Shown: positions 26,509 through 35,170, counted from the first letter of the stretch. The stretch is DNA of 64,000 nt from Aldehydirespirator sp965117015 (GCA_965117015.1 OZ220747.1:1674001-1738000), one strand, 5' to 3'. Notes: a model not told the origin generated them from the letters alone. Made by a program: numbers and translations.

Positions 26509-27711
26509 ATGGCACGTGTGACTGAGGTCGAGGTCGCATTCGGGCCCGAGGAGTATGCCGGGCGGATCGAGCGAGTCCGGGCAGTGATGCGTGCCCGCGA
26601 CCTGGGAGCGCTGGTGGTGACCACCCCGGAGAACATCTACTACCTCGTCGGGCTCAACCATCAGGGCTACTTCGCGTTCACCATGTTGGTCCTGCCGCTG
26701 GAAGGCGAGCCCCTTCTGGTGACGCGCGCCATGGAGCAGGTGGTCATCAGCACCCAGACCTCGGGCGTCACGTTCCTCGGCTTCGGGGAGGATGAAGACG
26801 CCGGCCTGGCGGCCCAGCGCGCGATCGAGTCTGCCGGCTGTGCCGGCGAACGGGTGGGGATCGACACCTCGAGCATGTTCTTCCCCCCGGGAGTGTGGGA
26901 GGCGTTGGAGCAGGGGCTGGCCGGTGTCGAGTGGATCGATACGAGCCGCACGTCGAGCGTCGACCCGACCTTCCGGCTCGGGCTGGTCGACAACGTCCGT
27001 CTCGTCAAGACCGACGCCGAGATCGCCTGCGTGCGCCGAGCGGCCGCCGTCTCCGACCGAGCGGTTCGGGCCGGCCTCTCCGTAGCCGGTGTCGGCGTGA
27101 ACGAGACCGAGGTGGCGGCCGCGGTCTACGACGCCATGGTCCGCGGCGGCGGAGAGTATCCGGGATTCGTGCCGTTCATCCGCTCGACCGAAACCCTGCA
27201 GGAAGAACACACAACGTGGCGAGACCACGTGCTGACGGCGGGCGAGCAGCTGTTCATCGAACTGTCGGGCAGCTACGCCCGCTACCACGCTCCGTTGGGA
27301 CGCATGGGCCACATCGCTCGCGCACCGCAGGGGTCCGAACGGGTGCAGGCCGTCGCGATCGGAGCCATCGACGCGGCGCGAAACGCCCTCCGCCCCGGTG
27401 TCGTGTCCGGTGATGTCTACGCCGCATGGCAGGCCGCAGTCGACGAGGGACTGGGCCACAGTCGTCTGCGGCGCCATCACTGTGGCTACAACGTGGGTAT
27501 CGGATTCCCGCCGAGCTGGGTCGGCAGCAGCACGGTCCTCGGGTTGCGCCCGGGCGGGCGGGTACCGATCACCACGGGCATGGTCTTCCATCTCTGGGCC
27601 TGGATCCACGACGGGAACCTGGGTGACTACCTGCTGTCGGACAGCGCGGTGGTGACCGACGATGGAGCCGAGCTGGTCACGACAACGCCCAGGCCGTTGG
27701 TCCTCGACTGA
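26509..27711 (+). CDS. second DoeA-like M24-fold hydrolase
   Basis: A 400-residue paralogue of DoeA. It shares the N-terminal NIYYLVGLNHQGYFAF region, EEHTTW aligned with the catalytic HLTW of DoeA, ELSGSYARYHAPLGR (Glu in place of the metal-binding Asp), and CGYNVGIGFPPSWVG. Ligands for two metals are not kept, so a metal-free amidohydrolase is expected. Start ATG 26509 has GGAGGAG eight bases upstream; the ATG at 26494 lies before that site. Being last in the sox operon, it may release an N-methylated or cyclic amide substrate for the oxidase, or act on hydroxyectoine. Creatinase is possible but the motifs are nearer DoeA. Confidence 0.8.
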   Translation: MARVTEVEVAFGPEEYAGRIERVRAVMRARDLGALVVTTPENIYYLVGLNHQGYFAFTMLVLPLEGEPLLVTRAMEQVVISTQTSGVTFLGFGEDEDAGLAAQRAIESAGCAGERVGIDTSSMFFPPGVWEALEQGLAGVEWIDTSRTSSVDPTFRLGLVDNVRLVKTDAEIACVRRAAAVSDRAVRAGLSVAGVGVNETEVAAAVYDAMVRGGGEYPGFVPFIRSTETLQEEHTTWRDHVLTAGEQLFIELSGSYARYHAPLGRMGHIARAPQGSERVQAVAIGAIDAARNALRPGVVSGDVYAAWQAAVDEGLGHSRLRRHHCGYNVGIGFPPSWVGSSTVLGLRPGGRVPITTGMVFHLWAWIHDGNLGDYLLSDSAVVTDDGAELVTTTPRPLVLD

Positions 27712-27730
27712 GGGCCAGTGCCGAGCTGGA

Positions 27731-27743
27731 ATACAATGCGTAT
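27731..27743. promoter_or_regulatory. operator palindrome ATAC-AATGC-GTAT upstream of gntR
   Basis: A perfect 4+5+4 inverted repeat 42 bases before the GntR start, the place expected for autoregulation. Same spacing and arms as at 21480. Confidence 0.55.
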
Positions 27744-27785
27744 CCGAGTCGGTTATGAATCGGTGGCCTGCATAGGGCACACTGG

Positions 27786-28505
27786 ATGCTGGTGAGGAAC
27801 CAGACGGACACTGGCAGGGACGCGATGCCGCCGAAGACCGAGATCGGCGGGGTCTACCGTGAGCTGCGCCAGCGCATCATCCATCTCGACCTCCCACCGG
27901 GCACACGGCTGCGCGAACAGGCACTGGCCGGAGAGTTTGGCGTCTCCCGCACACCGATTCGGCGGGTTCTCGATCGGCTGGCTCATGAGGGCCTGGTCAC
28001 CATCAGCCCCGGCAGCGGAGCCACCGTCTCCCTCGTCGACTTCCGCGGGCTGCGCGAGGTCTGGGCCCTACGCCTGAAGATCGCCGAGTTGGTGGCCGAT
28101 TTCGTCCGGCTGCCGGCGCCGCCTGAGGTGCTCACCCGCTTGGACGACCTGCTCGAGCGACTCGAGTCGATCGACGAGACGTCAGAGCTCGCGACGCTCT
28201 ACGACGACTACCACGATGCCATGCTCGCGGTCATGTCGAATGGCCCGTTGCGGTCGATCTACGATCAGCTCTACGCACAGACGGCGCGGGTGTTCGTTCA
28301 GATGCTGCCGAGCCTCGACCTTCAGGCCGAGATCAACGCCATTCGCGACGAGATCGAGCTCACCCGCGACGCGTGTAGTCACGCCGATGGGCAGCGCCTG
28401 GCCGAGGTGCGATCGAAGCACATGCACATGCTGCTGAGCCGGGTCAACGAAGCGCTGATGATCGTGCCGCCGGCCCACCGGACCAGTCTCGAGCCGGCCG
28501 AATGA
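27786..28505 (+). CDS. GntR-family (FadR/FCD type) transcriptional regulator
   Basis: A 239-residue regulator. The winged helix-turn-helix (about residues 20-85) includes YRELRQRIIHLDLPPG, SRTPIRRVLDRLAHEG and ISPGSGATVS. The C-terminal half is an all-helical FCD-type effector domain with possible metal-ligand residues (DDYHDAM, then HMHML). FCD regulators bind small carboxylic acids, so an ectoine-derived intermediate is a plausible ligand. Proposed to bind ATAC-N5-GTAT at three island promoters. Ectoine clusters elsewhere usually use MocR-type EnuR, so a plain FCD regulator here is a difference. Confidence 0.86.
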   Translation: MLVRNQTDTGRDAMPPKTEIGGVYRELRQRIIHLDLPPGTRLREQALAGEFGVSRTPIRRVLDRLAHEGLVTISPGSGATVSLVDFRGLREVWALRLKIAELVADFVRLPAPPEVLTRLDDLLERLESIDETSELATLYDDYHDAMLAVMSNGPLRSIYDQLYAQTARVFVQMLPSLDLQAEINAIRDEIELTRDACSHADGQRLAEVRSKHMHMLLSRVNEALMIVPPAHRTSLEPAE

Positions 28506-28541
28506 CAGATCGGTCAACTCTCGTTGCCCCGGAGGGTCTCC

Positions 28542-29525
28542 GTGCCTGACATCTCGGTACTCGTCGAGGACGAGATCCGATCGCTGGTCGGTCTCGGCCG
28601 CGAAGAGCTCGCGGGAATCGAAGCCGTCTACCCGCTCATCAGCGCTGGCGTCGGTTGCATGCCCCCGATCCAACGGATCGACGTCGCCGAGCACAATGGC
28701 GAGATCGACATCAAGTCCGCCTACCTCCCCGGCTTCGGCGGGATCGCCGTGAAGGTCTCGGCCGGATTCTTCGACAACCCGGCCCGAGGACTGCCGAGTC
28801 TGGGCGGGCTCATCCTCGTGTTCGAGTCGGACACGGGACTGCCCGCGGCCGCCCTCTTCGACAACGGCTACCTGACCAACGTCCGTACTGCGCTGGCCGG
28901 AGCGGTCGCCGCGAAGCATCTCGCGACGGAAGGCCCGAGCTGCGTGGGAGTCATCGGCGCCGGGGTGCAGGCGCGGCTCCAGGTCGAGGCGTTGATGCTC
29001 GTGCGCCCCGTCGTCGACGTCCGCGTCTGGGCCCGACGGGGTGAGGAAGCGGACCGGCTTGCCGCCGCGCTGGCGTCCGACCTCGGCGTCGAGGCGAGCT
29101 CGGTCGAGGCACCGGACGACGCGATTCAGGCCGGAGGGATCCTGGTGACCACCACACCCGCCACCGAGCCCCTGGTGACCGCCGCGATGCTGCAGCCGGG
29201 TCTGCACATCACCGCCGTCGGGTCCGATGCCGAGCACAAACAGGAGATCGCCGTGGACGCCGTCGAGGCCTCCGACGTCGTGGTGTGTGACAGTCGCTCG
29301 CAATCAGCGCGGTTGGGTGAGCTCCGCGCCCCCGATGCGGCTGGGGCCGAGGTCGCTGCGGTCGAGCTCGGCGAGGTGATCGCCGGCAACGCGGCCGGGC
29401 GGGTCGATCACGACCAGGTCACGCTGTGTGACCTGACCGGGACTGGTGCGCAGGACACTGCCATCGCGTCGCTCGTGATGGCGCGCGCCCGCCACGCGTC
29501 GGTCGGGCGACACATCGAGGCCTGA
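28542..29525 (+). CDS. eutC: EutC, ornithine-cyclodeaminase-family protein of ectoine utilisation
   Basis: A 327-residue member of the ornithine cyclodeaminase/mu-crystallin family. The NAD-binding fold begins at VGVIGAGVQARLQ; LPGFGGIAVKVS and ALFDNGYLTNVRTALAGAVAA hold the active-site region. The GTG at 28542 has GGAGG upstream at good spacing; the TTG at 28524 is rejected. The combination with eutB, doeA, doeB and ehu genes supports EutC, which works with EutA and EutB in hydroxyectoine use, though its exact reaction is not settled. It lies 36 bases after gntR in the same direction. Confidence 0.83.
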   Translation: MPDISVLVEDEIRSLVGLGREELAGIEAVYPLISAGVGCMPPIQRIDVAEHNGEIDIKSAYLPGFGGIAVKVSAGFFDNPARGLPSLGGLILVFESDTGLPAAALFDNGYLTNVRTALAGAVAAKHLATEGPSCVGVIGAGVQARLQVEALMLVRPVVDVRVWARRGEEADRLAAALASDLGVEASSVEAPDDAIQAGGILVTTTPATEPLVTAAMLQPGLHITAVGSDAEHKQEIAVDAVEASDVVVCDSRSQSARLGELRAPDAAGAEVAAVELGEVIAGNAAGRVDHDQVTLCDLTGTGAQDTAIASLVMARARHASVGRHIEA

Positions 29526-29598
29526 GCTCCGGTCGTCGTCGACCGGTCGCCCCGAGCTGGCGGCGCGGTCCTGGAGTCACCCGCGCCGGTCTGAAACA

Positions 29599-30435
29599 AT
29601 GCAGGGCTCCATGGGTGTGGTGTTCGGCCTGCTTGCATCGTTGTCGATCACATCGGCCGAAATCTTCGGTCGACGCATCACCAACTCGGTCGGCCCGGTC
29701 GTCGCGGCGAGCGTCGCCAGCTTCCTGGCGATGTTCACCGCGCTTGCGGTTGCGATGGCGATCGACGGTCAACCCCTTGCTCGGGACCTCGTGCTCGGGG
29801 CCCTCTCCGGGCTGGGGTTCGGGCTGGGGATCAGCAGCTACCTCCAGGGCGTTCGGGTCTCGTCGGCGGCGGTGGTGGGACCCACGACCGCGGCGCTCAA
29901 CACGTTGATCCCGTTCTCGTATGCCGCTCTCACGGAGACGGCCCCGGCGGCCGTCGCCTTCGTTGGAGCGGGTGCGGCGGTCGTCGGTCTCGGGTTCGTC
30001 ACCATCGGCGGATCCGAAGCGAGCAACCTCCGTGAGGGTCTGCCGCTGGGGCTCGCCTCCGGGTTCGGCTACGGCGTGGGCACGGCGATCCTCATCGAGA
30101 CGTCGGAGGCATCGGGTGGCTGGTCCCTCGTCTCACAGCGCGGCGCCGCCTTCCTCGTCATCGCGGCGTACGCGGTGCTCCGCCGTCGACCGGTCTTCCC
30201 GCCCAAGCGCATGAGCGGTGCGGCCGCGGCGGCCGGAATCTTCGCCGGCCTGAGCTCGGTGTTCCTGCTCGCCGGGCTCAACGTCAACGCGGCGGCAGCG
30301 TCGGTGTCGGGCTCGCTGTACCCCGCCAGCAGCGTCCTGGCCGGCTGGGCCCTCTTCCACGACGCGGTCTCACGGTGGCAACTCGTCGGACTCGTGATCG
30401 TCGTCGCGGGTATCTCTGCCATCGTTCTCGGTTGA
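29599..30435 (+). CDS. EamA/DMT-family transporter
   Basis: A 278-residue, ten-helix protein with two homologous five-helix halves (EamA domains), the second ending VVAGISAIVLG. Family members mostly export amino acids or metabolites. As the last gene of the ectoine island it may move an amino-acid end product. The ATG at 29599 is used; a second ATG at 29611 is possible. The 55 bases to the next gene show nothing notable. Confidence 0.82.
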   Translation: MQGSMGVVFGLLASLSITSAEIFGRRITNSVGPVVAASVASFLAMFTALAVAMAIDGQPLARDLVLGALSGLGFGLGISSYLQGVRVSSAAVVGPTTAALNTLIPFSYAALTETAPAAVAFVGAGAAVVGLGFVTIGGSEASNLREGLPLGLASGFGYGVGTAILIETSEASGGWSLVSQRGAAFLVIAAYAVLRRRPVFPPKRMSGAAAAAGIFAGLSSVFLLAGLNVNAAAASVSGSLYPASSVLAGWALFHDAVSRWQLVGLVIVVAGISAIVLG

Positions 30436-30490
30436 GCCGCGTGGCCCCGACGCAACCCTGGTGAGGCGGGTTGACGCGCCCCGGGTTCCG

Positions 30491-31108
30491 CTATGGACTC
30501 GGCGGCCCCGAACCGACGGCGTTGATAATGCTCTGAAGCAGCGTGTTCCAGTCGCTGTCCGAGGGGACGTAGCTGTCGTCCAGGCCCCCTGCGAGCAGCA
30601 GGTGGGCGCCGATTCCGAGCGCCTGGGACAGGAAGGTGATGGCGGCGGTGCTGTAGGCGGGGTCACAGAAGCCGGCTTCCTTGCCCTCCTCGACGACGCG
30701 GCCGAGCTGTCGGGCCTCCTCATCGAGGAATTCCTGAAGACGCTCGCGGATGGCGTCGTTGTTGCGGGCGCTTCCGAACACCTGCACCAGCACGTCTCGC
30801 CGCTCGTCCATGCTCAGCAGGCTGTCCCCTAGACGCGCCATGATGTCGGGAGGCTTCATCGTGTCGGCACCGGCGCCCTTGAGCTGGCGTTCAGGCAGGA
30901 TCTGCTCGAAGATGTGGTCGAGGGCTGCGACCATCACATCGGTCTTGTGGGGCCATCTCCCGTACACGGCACCCGTGGTGAGCCCGGCGCGGCGCGCGAT
31001 GTCGTTGACCCGAGCCAGCTCATAGCCGCGCTCGATGAACTCCTCGGCAGCTTGTTCCAGCAGCCTGCGGGTGGTCTCGTCGGTCTCGTTTCTAGTCGCG
31101 AGCCCCAC
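30491..31108 (-). CDS. TetR-family regulator (first of a divergent paralogous pair)
   Basis: About 205 residues. The helix-turn-helix (VNDIARRAGLTTGAVYGRWP) is typical of TetR; the ligand-binding half contains VLVQVFGSARNNDAIRERL. It is clearly paralogous to the regulator at 31304: the recognition helix is nearly the same and FGSARNN and YST-AI-FL-QALGIGAHLL are shared. GTG at 31108 is my choice; a TTG at 31135 is possible. A palindrome (31141) sits just upstream. Confidence 0.85.
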   Translation of the reverse strand: MGLATRNETDETTRRLLEQAAEEFIERGYELARVNDIARRAGLTTGAVYGRWPHKTDVMVAALDHIFEQILPERQLKGAGADTMKPPDIMARLGDSLLSMDERRDVLVQVFGSARNNDAIRERLQEFLDEEARQLGRVVEEGKEAGFCDPAYSTAAITFLSQALGIGAHLLLAGGLDDSYVPSDSDWNTLLQSIINAVGSGPPSP

Positions 31109-31140
31109 CGTACGGCACTCCGAGTCCCTTGCCAAGCACA

Positions 31141-31154
31141 GTTGTTGAAACTAC
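31141..31154. promoter_or_regulatory. TetR operator candidate A
   Basis: GTTGTTGAAACTAC, a 6+2+6 inverted repeat with one mismatch, about 33 bases upstream of the minus-strand TetR start. Matches the sites at 31230 and 35174. Confidence 0.6.
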
Positions 31155-31229
31155 AGAAGTACGGTCGCCGCGGTTCCCTCAAGCGAACGCCGGGGGGCCG
31201 ACACACTCCGCCCCATGGCAACAGAAGAA

Positions 31230-31243
31230 GTAGTTGAAACTAC
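31230..31243. promoter_or_regulatory. TetR operator candidate B
   Basis: GTAGTTGAAACTAC, a perfect 6+2+6 inverted repeat 60 bases upstream of the plus-strand TetR start. Both A and B lie next to a shared ACAGAAG. Confidence 0.65.
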
Positions 31244-31303
31244 CTTTTGACCTCGGGTTATTGGCGCGGCCGGGGCCCGGCTTGTTGCCTAAACTGGCCA
31301 GCC

Positions 31304-31963
31304 ATGGCACGTTCCAGCAGGCACACACACGCCCACGGCGACGACGCGCCGCGCCGCAGGCAGGATCCCGAAACGACGACGCAGCAGCTGCTGGAGGCGG
31401 CCTCCCGGGAGTTCATCGAACGCGGTTTCGAGGCCGCCCGCGTCAGCGACATCGCCCGCCGCGTCGGGGTGACCGCGGGGGCCGTCTACGGCCGTTGGCC
31501 CCACAAGACCGACGTGCTCGTGGCCGCATTGGAGTACACCCTCGAGAAGACCCTCCCCGAACAGGAACTGCCGAACCTGGGCGGCGCCGACGCGGGATCC
31601 ATCGACCAGCTGGCTCTTCTCGGGACGAACCTGCTGGCGTTCAACCCCTACAAGGACGTGGTCACCCAGGTGTTCGGCAGTGCCCGCAACAACGAGGCCA
31701 TCCGGGAGTGCCTGCTGGAGCATCTCGACGAGGATGCCGACCAGCTGAGCCGCATCGTCGACCAGATGAAGGAGGACGGGTTCATCGACGCCGGCTACAG
31801 CACCACCGCCATCGCCTTTTTGTGTCAGGCACTGGGAATCGGTGCGCACCTGCTGATCACGGCAAGGCTCCCGAAGCGGCGGATCCCCGCCGAGGACGAT
31901 TGGAACACGCTGCTCGCCGCTTTTATCGGCTCCGTCGGGCCCGACGCGGAGCCGGACGCCTAG
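31304..31963 (+). CDS. TetR-family regulator (second of the divergent pair)
   Basis: A 219-residue protein. The His/Arg-rich N-terminal tail is followed by the helix-turn-helix VSDIARRVGVTAGAVYGRWP. The C-terminal half shares TQVFGSARNNEAIRECLLEH and FLCQALGIGAHLL with its neighbour. ATG at 31304 is preceded by TAAACT eight bases upstream and no ribosome-binding site, so it may be leaderless. Almost identical recognition helices suggest both proteins bind the same palindrome and possibly form mixed dimers. Its 3' end faces the RCC1 gene after 13 bases. Confidence 0.86.
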   Translation: MARSSRHTHAHGDDAPRRRQDPETTTQQLLEAASREFIERGFEAARVSDIARRVGVTAGAVYGRWPHKTDVLVAALEYTLEKTLPEQELPNLGGADAGSIDQLALLGTNLLAFNPYKDVVTQVFGSARNNEAIRECLLEHLDEDADQLSRIVDQMKEDGFIDAGYSTTAIAFLCQALGIGAHLLITARLPKRRIPAEDDWNTLLAAFIGSVGPDAEPDA

Positions 31964-31976
31964 CCGCAGAGCGGGG

Positions 31977-34900
31977 CTAGATACCGGCGTTCACCCAGCG
32001 CACCCCTTCGGGCGGTTGCGGCCAGCAGGTGACGGTGTCGTCCGTGGCGACCGCGCAGGAATGGTGGTCGCCCAGAGCCAGGGCCTTGAAGGTGCCCGCC
32101 GGGGCGTCGGTCTGGCCGTTGTTGTTGTTGCCCCAGCACGAGAGGGTGCCGTCAGTGGCGATCGCGCAGCTGTGGTCGGCGCCGGCGGACAGGGCCTTGT
32201 AGGTACCGGCCGGAGCCGTGGACCGGCGGTGGCTGTTGCTTCCCCAGCATGCGACGGTGTCGTCGTCGGCGATGGCGCAGCTGTGGGAGTCGCCCAAAGC
32301 GAGGGACTTGTAGGTGCCGGCCGGGGCTCTGCGCTGCCTGCTGGAGTTGTCTCCCCAGCAGGTGATGGTGTCGTCGTCGGCGATGGCGCAGCTGTGGGAG
32401 TCGCCTGTGGCGAGGGACTTGTAGGTGCCGGCCGGGGCGTCGGTCTCGCCCTTGCCGTTGCTGCCCCAGCAGGCGATGGTGTCGTCGGTGGCGATGGCGC
32501 AGCTGTAGTTGCGGCCTGAGGCGAGGGTCTTGTAGGTACCAGCCGGAGCCCCCCTCTGGCCGTAGGAGTTGTTGCCCCAGCAGGTGATGGTGTCGTCGGA
32601 GCCGATGGCGCAGCTGTGGATGTCGCCGACGGTGAGGGCCTTGTAGGTGCCGGCCGGGGCGCGGGTCGAGCCGTTGTAGTCGTATCCCCAGCAGGCGACG
32701 GTGTCGTCGTCGGCGATGGCGCAACTGTGCTCGAACCCGGCTGTGAGAGTCTTGTAGGTGCCTGACGGGGCGTCGGTCTGGCCGTAGTCGTTGTTGCCCC
32801 AGCATGCGATGGTGTCGTCGGTGGCGATGGCGCAACTGTGGTCGTTGCCGGCGTCGACGTTCCGGTGGGCGCCGGTCAGCGGCTCGGTCTGCGCGAAGAG
32901 GTGGTATCCCCAGCAGACCACATCGCCGCCCGTCTCCAGTGCGCACGTGTGCTCAAAGGAGAGGGTGGCGGCCTCGAAGGCGCCCGCGGGAGCGTCGCTG
33001 CTCTGGCCGTAGGCGTTGGCTCCCCAGCAGGTGATGGTGTCGTCGGTGGCGATCGCGCAACTCTTGTTCATGCGGGCGAACACGGCCTTGTAGGTTCCTG
33101 CCGGGGCGTCGGTCTGGCCGTAGGTGTTCTTTCCCCAGCAGGCGATGGTGTCGTCGGTGGCGATCGCGCAAGTGTGGTGGTAGCCGGCGTCGAGGGCCTT
33201 GAAGGTGCCGGCCGGAGCGCCTCTCTCGCCGTTGGAGTTGTGTCCCCAGCAGTCGATGGTGTCGTCGGTGGCGATGGCGCAGTTGTGGACGTCTCCGCTC
33301 GCCAGAGCCTTGTAGGTGCCGGCCGGCGGGTTGACGTTGTCCCAGTCGGGGTATCCCCAACACGCCAGCGTGTCGTCGGTGGCGATCGCGCAGGAGTGCT
33401 CCCAGCCGACATCGACGGCCTTGTAGGTGCCCGTTGGGGAGAGTGTCTGCCCCCACGCGTTGTAGCCCCAGCATGCCAGCGTGTCGTCGGTGGCGATGGC
33501 GCAGCCGTGGCGTTGCCCTACGGCGAACCTTGTGTAGGTGCCCGCCGGGGGGTGGATCGTGCCGTTGGTGTTGTAGCCCCAGCAGGCGATCGTGTCGTCG
33601 GTGGCGATCGCGCAGCTGTACATGGCTCCTGCCGCGACCGTCCTGTAGGTGCCGGCCGGGGCGTCGAGCTGCCCCTTGTTGTTGGCCCCCCAGCAGGTGA
33701 GCGTGCCGTCGGCCTCTATCGCGCAGGTGTGGCTGGTGCCGCTGGCCAGCCGGGTCGTCCTCTGGCCGGCCGCGTCCGAGCCCGTCGACGGACCCGGCAC
33801 CGTTGCCTGGGCTCGGTTGTGCAGCTTCTGGCCGTCGGCGGTGCACACCGCGCCGGGATCATCGCAGGCCGCTTCGGCGGGCAGCGCGATGGTGACGTCG
33901 CCGGCCCCGTCGGGCTGCACGGTGATCGTCCAGATCTGTGTCGAGCCTTCCGACACCGCGGACACGCCGGTCACCGTCGCGCCGACCGTCTCCAGCGCAT
34001 GGTCCATCAGAGCAGCCGCGGTGACGGGCAGTTCCCGATCGAAGTACAGCCTCAACGTGAACGGGTCTGTGCCGTCGTGTTCGGCGGGAATCTGGCCGAA
34101 GAATGCGATCGGCGGTGCCGCCGCCCGCTCGCCCAGCGTTGTTGAGCCGGCGGTGATGCTGGCGGCCACCTCCTCGCCGTCGGTCCACAGGTCGGCGTCG
34201 GTCGGCCACCAGTAGCGGCCCGACCCGGCGGTGTGGGGGACCAGGCTCTCGCCGGCAGCGAACTCGGCATCGCCCAGGGTGAGCGTGAAGTCCGTGTCGG
34301 TGGCGCGGTCCGTGGCCACGAAGAGGCCTCCCGCCATCTGCACGATCAACATCACCCGCATCGAGGTGCCGCCCAGGGTGAGCCCTCGGTTCGATAGCTC
34401 GCCTACCCCCGCCCATCGCGAGTAACCCGACCCCGGCGGCTGCGAGCCGTCGACCCCCACCGTCAGCGTCGCCGACCACACCACCGACGCCGCGTCCGCG
34501 TAGGCCGGTCCGCTGTTCTCGGCGGGCTGGCCGGACACATCCGTCAGCTTCACGCCGGTCACCTCGGTGAGCTCTGGTGTCGTCGCCTCGGCCGCGGTGC
34601 CGGTGACCACCTCACTCCACCGGCCGTTGGGACCGCTGAAGCGGGCCCGCACCTGCACCTTGTAGGACTCACCGGGCCAGAGCCCCGAGATCGTCAACTC
34701 GTTGTCGACGGGGAACGCGTTCCAGCCCGTGTTCTTGAACGACTTGAAGTTCGTGCCGACACGCGCCCACTTCACGCGGTAGTCGACCGCGCCGTCCGGA
34801 TGAGGATCCCAGCTGACGTGAAGCTCTCCGGGCGCGTCGCCCGCCTGCGCGGTCACCCCGGTCACCGCTGCGGGCCGATCGACCAGAGCCGCGTCCGCAG

Positions 34901-35033
34901 GCACGACCGTGGCGGCCAACACTCCAACCCCGACCAGCACGGCCAGCCAAGCGGCCCGCCGCCGTCTTACCGCGGTGCCGCCCGGGCGGAAGAGCGGGGG
35001 GCCGGATGAGCCCGGCCGACACAACGAATCCAC
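31977..35033 (-). CDS. large secreted RCC1-repeat beta-propeller protein with an N-terminal fibronectin type III domain
   Basis: About 1018 residues from the GTG at 35033. The frame stays open to 35189, but that part overlaps a -10 element and operator, so the start is uncertain. Domains in order: signal peptide (AWLAVLVGVGVLAATVVPADA), fibronectin type III (VTGVTAQAG to VVTGTA), a domain beginning SGQPAENSGPAYADAASVVW, a SwmB-like domain (DPFTLRLYFDRELPVTAAAL), then 16 RCC1-type repeats. Each repeat carries CAIATDDTIACWG with two Cys nine residues apart, perhaps a disulfide per blade. A surface adhesion or recognition role is likely; no catalytic motif is seen. Confidence 0.82.
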   Translation of the reverse strand: MDSLCRPGSSGPPLFRPGGTAVRRRRAAWLAVLVGVGVLAATVVPADAALVDRPAAVTGVTAQAGDAPGELHVSWDPHPDGAVDYRVKWARVGTNFKSFKNTGWNAFPVDNELTISGLWPGESYKVQVRARFSGPNGRWSEVVTGTAAEATTPELTEVTGVKLTDVSGQPAENSGPAYADAASVVWSATLTVGVDGSQPPGSGYSRWAGVGELSNRGLTLGGTSMRVMLIVQMAGGLFVATDRATDTDFTLTLGDAEFAAGESLVPHTAGSGRYWWPTDADLWTDGEEVAASITAGSTTLGERAAAPPIAFFGQIPAEHDGTDPFTLRLYFDRELPVTAAALMDHALETVGATVTGVSAVSEGSTQIWTITVQPDGAGDVTIALPAEAACDDPGAVCTADGQKLHNRAQATVPGPSTGSDAAGQRTTRLASGTSHTCAIEADGTLTCWGANNKGQLDAPAGTYRTVAAGAMYSCAIATDDTIACWGYNTNGTIHPPAGTYTRFAVGQRHGCAIATDDTLACWGYNAWGQTLSPTGTYKAVDVGWEHSCAIATDDTLACWGYPDWDNVNPPAGTYKALASGDVHNCAIATDDTIDCWGHNSNGERGAPAGTFKALDAGYHHTCAIATDDTIACWGKNTYGQTDAPAGTYKAVFARMNKSCAIATDDTITCWGANAYGQSSDAPAGAFEAATLSFEHTCALETGGDVVCWGYHLFAQTEPLTGAHRNVDAGNDHSCAIATDDTIACWGNNDYGQTDAPSGTYKTLTAGFEHSCAIADDDTVACWGYDYNGSTRAPAGTYKALTVGDIHSCAIGSDDTITCWGNNSYGQRGAPAGTYKTLASGRNYSCAIATDDTIACWGSNGKGETDAPAGTYKSLATGDSHSCAIADDDTITCWGDNSSRQRRAPAGTYKSLALGDSHSCAIADDDTVACWGSNSHRRSTAPAGTYKALSAGADHSCAIATDGTLSCWGNNNNGQTDAPAGTFKALALGDHHSCAVATDDTVTCWPQPPEGVRWVNAGI
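32010..33750 (-). repeat. 16 RCC1-type coding repeats
   Basis: Units of about 105-111 bases encode a conserved core (SCAIATDDTIACWG, then APAGTYKAL). The DNA core GGTGTCGTCGGTGGCGATGG recurs with few changes. Sixteen units can be counted; unit 8 is divergent (CALETGGDVVCWG) and the last lacks the final Gly. Confidence 0.88.
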
Positions 35034-35170
35034 GACCCGGACCGGCAGCGACCGAAGCCGCTTCGGTCGCCTGGGACTTCGATGCGATGAAAGGCTTGGC
35101 CGATCAGGCAATCTCAAGCTCCTCGGCGACGGGCGGGCTCCGGCTACTGCTGACCGGTCTGAGACAGAGT

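Noticed and set aside
26509..27711. Creatinase feeding sarcosine to the sox enzyme
   Set aside because: The fold and sox context fit, but the EEHTTW, ELSGSYARYH and GIGFPPSW motifs are closer to DoeA than to creatinase. Kept only as an alternative.
30436..30490. Right-hand attachment site for an element integrated at tRNA-fMet
   Set aside because: No copy of the tRNA 3' end is present and no integrase gene is found in the window.
32010..33750. Regular repeats that might look like a CRISPR array
   Set aside because: Units are in frame, of varying length, and encode RCC1 blades; there are no unique spacers and no cas genes.
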